NCBI GenBank assembly: GCA_947175335.1 | Contig: CAMWMF010000005.1 | Location: 1-64,000 of the forward strand | DNA length: 64,000 nt | Direction: 5' to 3' | From: an uncultured Clostridia bacterium | Lineage (GTDB): Bacteria; Bacillota; Clostridia; Christensenellales; Pumilibacteraceae | In this document: piece after piece, positions 59,360 to 64,000 of the stretch | Position numbering within the stretch: the first letter of the stretch is position 1 | How the letters are laid out: every line of letters starts with the position of its first letter | Notes under the pieces: model-generated | What the model saw: the letters and a program-made list of their open reading frames with translations, nothing else | What the model was told of the DNA's origin: nothing | Databases searched by the model: none | Made by a program: the position numbers and the translations under genes

Positions 59360-62149
59360 CTATTTCACCTCCCCGCCGTTGCCGAGCAAATCGGTATCGT
59401 AGTCGAAGTCGCGCGGTTCGCCGCCGCCGCAAATACCGGCGTACGGACAGTAGGTGCACGCCTCGCCTATGGGCGAACGGCAAACGTATCCGTCCGCTAT
59501 TTCGTCGGCGGCCACGTCGGCGTTAAGCTTGCAACGCTCGATCAGCGCGTCGAACACGGGCTTATCCAGCAGCGCTTTGTTGCGCCGCGAAAAAACCACC
59601 TCGTCATCCTTATTGACGGTCAGTCGCGCGGGAATTATATCGGACGCAGGCCCGCCCTCGATTAAATCGGTATCGTATTCCATAGCCACGTCAACGTCTG
59701 CAACCATACAGCCCGACATAGCCCGCTCGCGCGTTTTGGTGTAGTACCGCTTAGGCGTGCGCACGTAAAACATGCCGGTAACGTCGTACGGCAAAGCGTA
59801 CGCGTACAGCGGCAGCTGCATATCGGTACCGTCGATACATTTATCTATATCGAACTGTTTGTTGCCCGTTTTGTAGTCTATTATTCGTGCGCGGTCATCG
59901 CACAGATCGAACCTGTCTATAAACCCTATAAACTCGAACTTGGCTTTCGCGCCCAGCGTTTTTCCGCCGAAGCGATACTCCGTTTCCCCGACCTCGTACT
60001 CGCCCTTTTCCAAAATGCGCGCGTTTTCGACGGCGTAGTCCACAGCGTCGGCCAGCATGCGGCTGTAAGTCGCGTCGTCCGGCTGAATTTCGCTTTCGGC
60101 CAGCACCTCGTCGATTATCTTTTTAACAGCTTCCGGCGAACAGTCGTACGGCTGCTGCGCCACAAACCGTCGCATAAAGTCGTGCACCACTATGCCGAAG
60201 TCGGGTGCGCCGAACCCGCCGCGCCGTTCCGCCAAGCACACGGAATCATGCAAAAATCTGTAATACGGACAACTGAACCAGTGCGACAGCTCGCTTACCG
60301 ACAGCGTGGGCTTGTGAGTAATATCTATGCGGTCGCAGTGCGGCGCGTAGTACGCCGCCGTCTTTTCAGTACCGCCGTCTATCGAGTCGGCATATGCCGA
60401 CATACGCCTTGCAACCACCTCGCGTGCCGCCGCGGGCACGGAAGCCTGCTTGGATATAAACCGTTCGTCCGACGAAAGCAACAGCGTTTCGCATATTTCC
60501 GAATAGTCGAGAGTATTTATGTTTTTTGCCAGCTCGCGTATAAACGCCGCGGGGCTGCCGTCGGCCGCCGAGTATGCCGCGTATACGCTGTCCGCGTTTA
60601 CAACCACCGCTTTAAGCTCGTCGCGGCTCTGCTTGTTGCGGCCGCGCACCGTCGGCTCGATAACGCCGCCCAGCATATTCAGCTCGGTATCGGTTATAAG
60701 TCCGGTGTCGGCAATGGTCATGGGCATTACGCCCTCGTTAAAGTCGGTGATAAACAGCTTTTTTACCGCCGTCATGCGCAAGCTGCTCGGCACCGTTACG
60801 GTAACGCAATCGCGTTCGCGCGGCAGTGTGTTTACGTTGACGGCTGCCGCCGCCCCGAAAAACGCTTTGGCGTCAATATCGAAATCGCCCGAACCGTAAC
60901 GCCGCAACAATTCCACAAGATGGAATATGGGCGTAACAATGTCGGTGCCGTTTGACGTCGCGCTTTGAACGGAAGCAAAATCGCATTTTTTAACAACGTT
61001 TTCCACCGCCGTACCGAAGTCGGCGCCTCCCTCGAACTCGCGCAAAACGGCCAGCACTCTGCTTGCCGCACGAGCGCCGCCCTTAAATTCATAATCGAGC
61101 GGCACGTACCCGAGCGCTCTTGTACTCACCTCGTAAAGAAGCGTTTCGGCGTCCAAGGCGTCGCAGCCTACGTACGGATTTTTGGCGAGCGCGACAAGCG
61201 CCGTGCAGTCTATGGCGTTGCGCTTTTTGTATGCGGTGTACAGCTTGTAAACGTTATCTATCACGGCAAGCGGCGGCGTGGCAAACAGCGGTTTGCTCTC
61301 GTCGGTGTACGCGGGAATTTGGTATTCGCCGAGTATGCGGTTTAGCGCACGCGGCGAAGTGCAAATTATCGCCACGTCCTCGTACCGCCCGCCGCGGTAA
61401 ACGTAGTCGCGTATTTCGGCGGCGACCTGCTTGTACTCGCTTATCTTGTCGGGCGCGCAAAGTAGGTCGAGTGACTCCCGTTTGGTATCGCGCGGCGGCG
61501 CCGTGTACAGCGTAAACGCCTTGGCATGCTCCGCCAAAACGGAAAACACCCGCGCAATCAGCTTGGTCATATCCGCGTACCCTATAGCGAAAAACCGCGT
61601 ATTTTTGATGAACTTGCCGTCCGCGTTCTCTATAAGCGCAAACAACTTGTCGGGCGCGTCCGAATATTCGCCCTTTATCTTTTCGTAATCCGCTTGAATG
61701 AGCGCAAGATCGTTAAGCTTGACCTTGACCGAGCCTTGCGCGTCGATTTCCGATATGCGCGCGTCGGATGCCGTTATTTGTTGAAGCGTGGTGTACGCCT
61801 CGCGCGCAAAGTCGTCAAACGCCGCCGCGCGCGTATAATATCCAAACTCGTTTTTTGTCGCGGCTATCGCCCGCGCCGTTATCATTACCCCGCCTTCCTT
61901 GGACAACGTTTTGGCGGCGGGCGCAACCCTGCGCGACAGTCGGGACAGAGTGAGCACCTCCAAATCGAGCGCACCGCCCTTTCCGTCGCCTTGGCAAAAA
62001 AGCGCTTGCTCCACCGCCAACGTGTAGCGGTCGGGACAAAGCACCACGTAATATTCGTCGGGCGAAAACTCCCTTTTATTCAGCTCCCGAGCCAGCGCTT
62101 TAAGCGCCTGCGGGTAGCTTGCGAATTGCTTTTGTTTCATCTTGTCCAT
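59360..62149 (-). CDS. addB: AddB helicase-nuclease subunit, short form
   Basis: A 929-residue AddB-type subunit, shorter than the roughly 1160 of Bacillus. The C-terminal nuclease has RIIDYKTGNKQ and MQLPLYAYAL, and the iron-sulfur cluster cysteines are present: HWFSCPYYRFLH, then CRSPIGEACTYCPYAGICGG near the end. I find no Walker A motif at the N-terminus, where Bacillus AddB has one, so ATP binding may be lost. The promoter TTGCTT-17-TATAAT ends 6 bases before ATG 62149, which suggests a leaderless mRNA; ATG 62140 is an alternative. Confidence 0.88.
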   Translation of the reverse strand: MDKMKQKQFASYPQALKALARELNKREFSPDEYYVVLCPDRYTLAVEQALFCQGDGKGGALDLEVLTLSRLSRRVAPAAKTLSKEGGVMITARAIAATKNEFGYYTRAAAFDDFAREAYTTLQQITASDARISEIDAQGSVKVKLNDLALIQADYEKIKGEYSDAPDKLFALIENADGKFIKNTRFFAIGYADMTKLIARVFSVLAEHAKAFTLYTAPPRDTKRESLDLLCAPDKISEYKQVAAEIRDYVYRGGRYEDVAIICTSPRALNRILGEYQIPAYTDESKPLFATPPLAVIDNVYKLYTAYKKRNAIDCTALVALAKNPYVGCDALDAETLLYEVSTRALGYVPLDYEFKGGARAASRVLAVLREFEGGADFGTAVENVVKKCDFASVQSATSNGTDIVTPIFHLVELLRRYGSGDFDIDAKAFFGAAAAVNVNTLPRERDCVTVTVPSSLRMTAVKKLFITDFNEGVMPMTIADTGLITDTELNMLGGVIEPTVRGRNKQSRDELKAVVVNADSVYAAYSAADGSPAAFIRELAKNINTLDYSEICETLLLSSDERFISKQASVPAAAREVVARRMSAYADSIDGGTEKTAAYYAPHCDRIDITHKPTLSVSELSHWFSCPYYRFLHDSVCLAERRGGFGAPDFGIVVHDFMRRFVAQQPYDCSPEAVKKIIDEVLAESEIQPDDATYSRMLADAVDYAVENARILEKGEYEVGETEYRFGGKTLGAKAKFEFIGFIDRFDLCDDRARIIDYKTGNKQFDIDKCIDGTDMQLPLYAYALPYDVTGMFYVRTPKRYYTKTRERAMSGCMVADVDVAMEYDTDLIEGGPASDIIPARLTVNKDDEVVFSRRNKALLDKPVFDALIERCKLNADVAADEIADGYVCRSPIGEACTYCPYAGICGGGEPRDFDYDTDLLGNGGEVK

Positions 62150-62155
62150 AACGAT

Positions 62156-62184
62156 ATTATATAACACACTTTGCCAAAAAGCAA
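62156..62184 (-). promoter_or_regulatory. Promoter of addBA, leaderless layout
   Basis: On the minus strand TTGCTT, a 17-bp spacer and TATAAT; the ATG lies 7 bases downstream of the -10 box, where transcription would begin. Confidence 0.65.
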
Positions 62185-62202
62185 GTAGCGACTTGTAATC
62201 GG

Positions 62203-62231
62203 TTGCAAAAACAAACCGAATATGATAAAAT
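62203..62231 (+). promoter_or_regulatory. Promoter of the lipoprotein gene
   Basis: TTGCAA, a 17-bp spacer and TAAAAT, about 50 bases before the ATG at 62281; divergent from addBA. Confidence 0.65.
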
Positions 62232-62280
62232 CTATGTACGGTCGTAAAGCGAAACGAAAAATATACGATTACGGTGAGTT

Positions 62281-63267
62281 ATGAAAAACAATGCTAAAAG
62301 ATTTTTGTGTGCGGCGCTTGCCGCTACTACGGCGTTCTCCTTTGTCGCGTGCAGCACGGAAGTTGCGGAATCGGCTTTTGACAGCCCGCTGCCTTGGCAC
62401 GTATCCGATTCGTCGTACGAAAAGCTCGAATATTCCGTAAATGTGTACAACACACAAAAAGGCGAAAAGGAAAGCGAGCGCGAAAAGATTGGCGACGGCA
62501 CGCTCACCTTTACATTGGAGGAAGGCGCCGACCAGGGCTATACCAAGCTAGACATGAGCTTTACCGTAACGTACCTTAATATAGACGGCGCGGGCGAAGA
62601 CAGGGGTCTGACCGACAAAATAGAATCCACCGTATCGTTCGAACCGAACAGCCTTGCCGCCAAAAGCATGGAAAAGACGGTTACGCTTGCCGACCGCAAG
62701 AATGAGCAAAATCTTTCCTATAAGATTAAAGCCGATTACTTTGAAACGCATAAAGCGACGTTCCAATACTTTAAGCAGGACGGCGCCCAAGAAAAAACTA
62801 TGTCTCTCCCCCACGACATTTGCCGCGACAACGAAATGATGTTCTTTTTGGCGCGGGCGCAAGCTATAAGCAATGAATCGTCCACAAACTTCAAAATGGT
62901 AAATCTTTACGATTCCTTTAACAGCGACAAAAACGTAGAGTACCGCATGGCGGTAAACGGAAGCTCGGAGCGCAATGTGGACTTGGGCGACTGGGTTAAG
63001 GACTTCGGCATAAAAGCCGTCGAGGGCGAAAACACCGGCAAAATAACCTACCCCATAACGTGCATTACGACAACGATTTCCATAAACGACGAAAAGCGCG
63101 GACCGGCTTACACCGTGTTATACGCAAAGGATGCGTTTACGGTGGGCGCAGCCGAACATAAAAAACTCCCGATCAGGATAGATTACAGCACATACACGGG
63201 AAGCAAGCCGTACCGCCTTACTTCGTATATGCTTAAATCTTGCTCGTTCGCAAAGACGACGGAGTAA
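62281..63267 (+). CDS. Lipoprotein, function unknown
   Basis: A 328-residue lipoprotein. Signal peptide with lipobox FVAC puts the lipidated cysteine at 24. The mature part is beta-rich with no domain I recognise; it opens with a Ser/Asp-rich stretch and contains several Thr/Tyr-rich strands (TLTFTLEEG, MSFTVTYLN, YPITCITTTISI). A start at the ATG with GGTGAG upstream is supported. The RimK-like gene follows 14 bases later and may be cotranscribed. Confidence 0.75.
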   Translation: MKNNAKRFLCAALAATTAFSFVACSTEVAESAFDSPLPWHVSDSSYEKLEYSVNVYNTQKGEKESEREKIGDGTLTFTLEEGADQGYTKLDMSFTVTYLNIDGAGEDRGLTDKIESTVSFEPNSLAAKSMEKTVTLADRKNEQNLSYKIKADYFETHKATFQYFKQDGAQEKTMSLPHDICRDNEMMFFLARAQAISNESSTNFKMVNLYDSFNSDKNVEYRMAVNGSSERNVDLGDWVKDFGIKAVEGENTGKITYPITCITTTISINDEKRGPAYTVLYAKDAFTVGAAEHKKLPIRIDYSTYTGSKPYRLTSYMLKSCSFAKTTE

Positions 63268-63281
63268 CGCTTATATTATAT

Positions 63282-64000
63282 ATGAAAGGACTTATCGTAG
63301 TAAACGCGTACGCACAGACTACGGAAACGCGGCAGGTCGTGCGACTGCGCGAGGAGCTTTTAAGGCTGGGCGTAGCTACCGACGTAATGCGCAATAACGG
63401 CTTTTTTGCGCGAGTAGCGGACAACGGCAAATGTGCCGAAAGATTACGCTCATACGATTTTTGCATTTATTTGGATAAAGATAAGTACGCCTCGCACGTG
63501 CTTAGCAAGCATATGAGGCTGTTCAATTGTGCCGCGGCAATAGAAAACTGCGACGACAAAATGACCACACACATACTTTTGTCCGACAGCGGAATACCCA
63601 TGCCCCCGACAATAGCGGGGCTTTTGTGTTACGACAAAACAGCCCAAATCCACGACTGCGCAGTAGATAGCGTTATTGACGCGCTCGGGCTGCCCGTAGT
63701 TGTTAAACAAGTGTATGGGTCTATGGGTAGCGGTGTATTCAAAGCAAACACAAAAAAACAGCTGAAAACGCTTATGCAAAGGTTCAAGTGCGAGCCGCAT
63801 CTTTTTCAAAAATATTTACAGTCCTCTAACGGCAGGGATTTGCGCGTTATCGTTGTGGGCGGTAAGGTGTTGGGCGGCATACAGCGCTGCTCCAACGGCG
63901 ATTTCCGCTCCAATATCGGACTGGGCGGAAGCGCAACCGCAGTGCCCGTGCCGCTTACCGTGCAGGAGTACGCGGTAAAGGCGGCGCAAACGCTCGGGCT
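63282..64000 (+). CDS. RimK-like ATP-grasp ligase, 3' end outside the window
   Basis: A partial gene, open from ATG 63282 to the window edge (239 codons). It begins MKGLIVVNAYAQTTETRQVV, and the ATP-grasp core shows KMTTHILLSDSGIPMPPT, LGLPVVVKQVYGSMGSGVF (nucleotide-binding loop), LFQKYLQSSNGRDLRVIVVGGKVLGGIQR and FRSNIGLGGSA, all typical of RimK/LysX-type enzymes that add amino acids to a carboxyl group. No ribosome binding site is seen. The substrate, perhaps a peptide or amino acid carrier, is unknown. Confidence 0.88.
   Translation, partial: MKGLIVVNAYAQTTETRQVVRLREELLRLGVATDVMRNNGFFARVADNGKCAERLRSYDFCIYLDKDKYASHVLSKHMRLFNCAAAIENCDDKMTTHILLSDSGIPMPPTIAGLLCYDKTAQIHDCAVDSVIDALGLPVVVKQVYGSMGSGVFKANTKKQLKTLMQRFKCEPHLFQKYLQSSNGRDLRVIVVGGKVLGGIQRCSNGDFRSNIGLGGSATAVPVPLTVQEYAVKAAQTLG

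Noticed and set aside
57840..59402. Long plus-strand open frame opposite addA (520 codons)
   Set aside because: A shadow of addA with an abnormal amino acid mix (very Arg, Val, His-rich) and no motif.

Overview
The window looks like chromosomal DNA of an uncultured, spore-lineage Gram-positive bacterium, most likely a gut-type Clostridia (Bacillota). Pointers are the Veg, SleB-type hydrolase, AddAB, PdxST, YbaB-RecR and YybS-rplI genes, strong AAGGAG-type ribosome binding sites, tRNA genes that encode their own CCA, and many near-consensus sigma-A promoters with 17-bp spacers. Base composition is moderate, with two clearly AT-rich islands (about 1.86-3.65 kb and 44.6-52.7 kb). The species cannot be named from the sequence alone.

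Layout. 0-3.7 kb: a tRNA-Met(CAT), a small-enzyme cluster (MazG-like, HIT, GNAT), then an AT-rich two-gene module of an OLD-like AAA ATPase and a DUF4276 TOPRIM-like partner with its own promoter. 3.7-11 kb: trxA, a Sapep/PepV-type dipeptidase, gltX, a DivIC/FtsB-like protein, a Ppx/GppA protein, a small Sm-like protein, a SleB-type hydrolase, a membrane protein and a nucleoside phosphorylase. 11-23.5 kb: ftsH with a membrane partner, a Big_2-domain lipoprotein, glpK, an acidic zinc-ribbon protein, veg, malQ, ATP-type pckA and ksgA. 23.8-36.6 kb: two unknown genes, tRNA-Thr(CGT) preceded by a truncated copy of itself, ybaB-recR, a PrsA-like lipoprotein, the operon pepF-mazG-dusB-cyclophilin, a GH13 glucosidase and a Wzz-like protein. 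36.8-44.5 kb: an SDR enzyme, recF, a ComEC-like metallo-beta-lactamase membrane protein, pdxT, pdxS, rplI, a YybS-like protein and a DUF1540 protein. 44.6-52.7 kb: a five-gene defence operon fic-hsdM-hsdS-DUF4062-hsdR on one consensus promoter with a palindromic operator. 52.7-64 kb: unknown genes, addBA, a lipoprotein and the 5' part of a RimK-like ATP-grasp gene cut by the window edge.

How the genes fit together. Glycogen/maltodextrin use (malQ, GH13), glycerol entry (glpK) and PEP-oxaloacetate exchange (pckA) suggest a fermentative sugar user. AddAB, RecF and RecR give recombination repair. Defence is represented by a type I restriction-modification operon carrying two extra genes (Fic and DUF4062) and by the separate ATPase/TOPRIM module.

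The most striking non-coding feature is a dense set of interspersed repeats. A 30-35 bp AT-rich module (core TTCGGAATTATGAATTCGGA or degenerate versions) occurs at about 17 places. Most copies lie directly at a gene's 3' end in one fixed orientation, often supplying the stop codon. In several places two such modules in opposite orientation flank a larger palindromic core, giving MITE-like composites. Other notable signals are an element shared downstream of both tRNA genes and several promoters placed so close to the start codon that the mRNAs would be leaderless.
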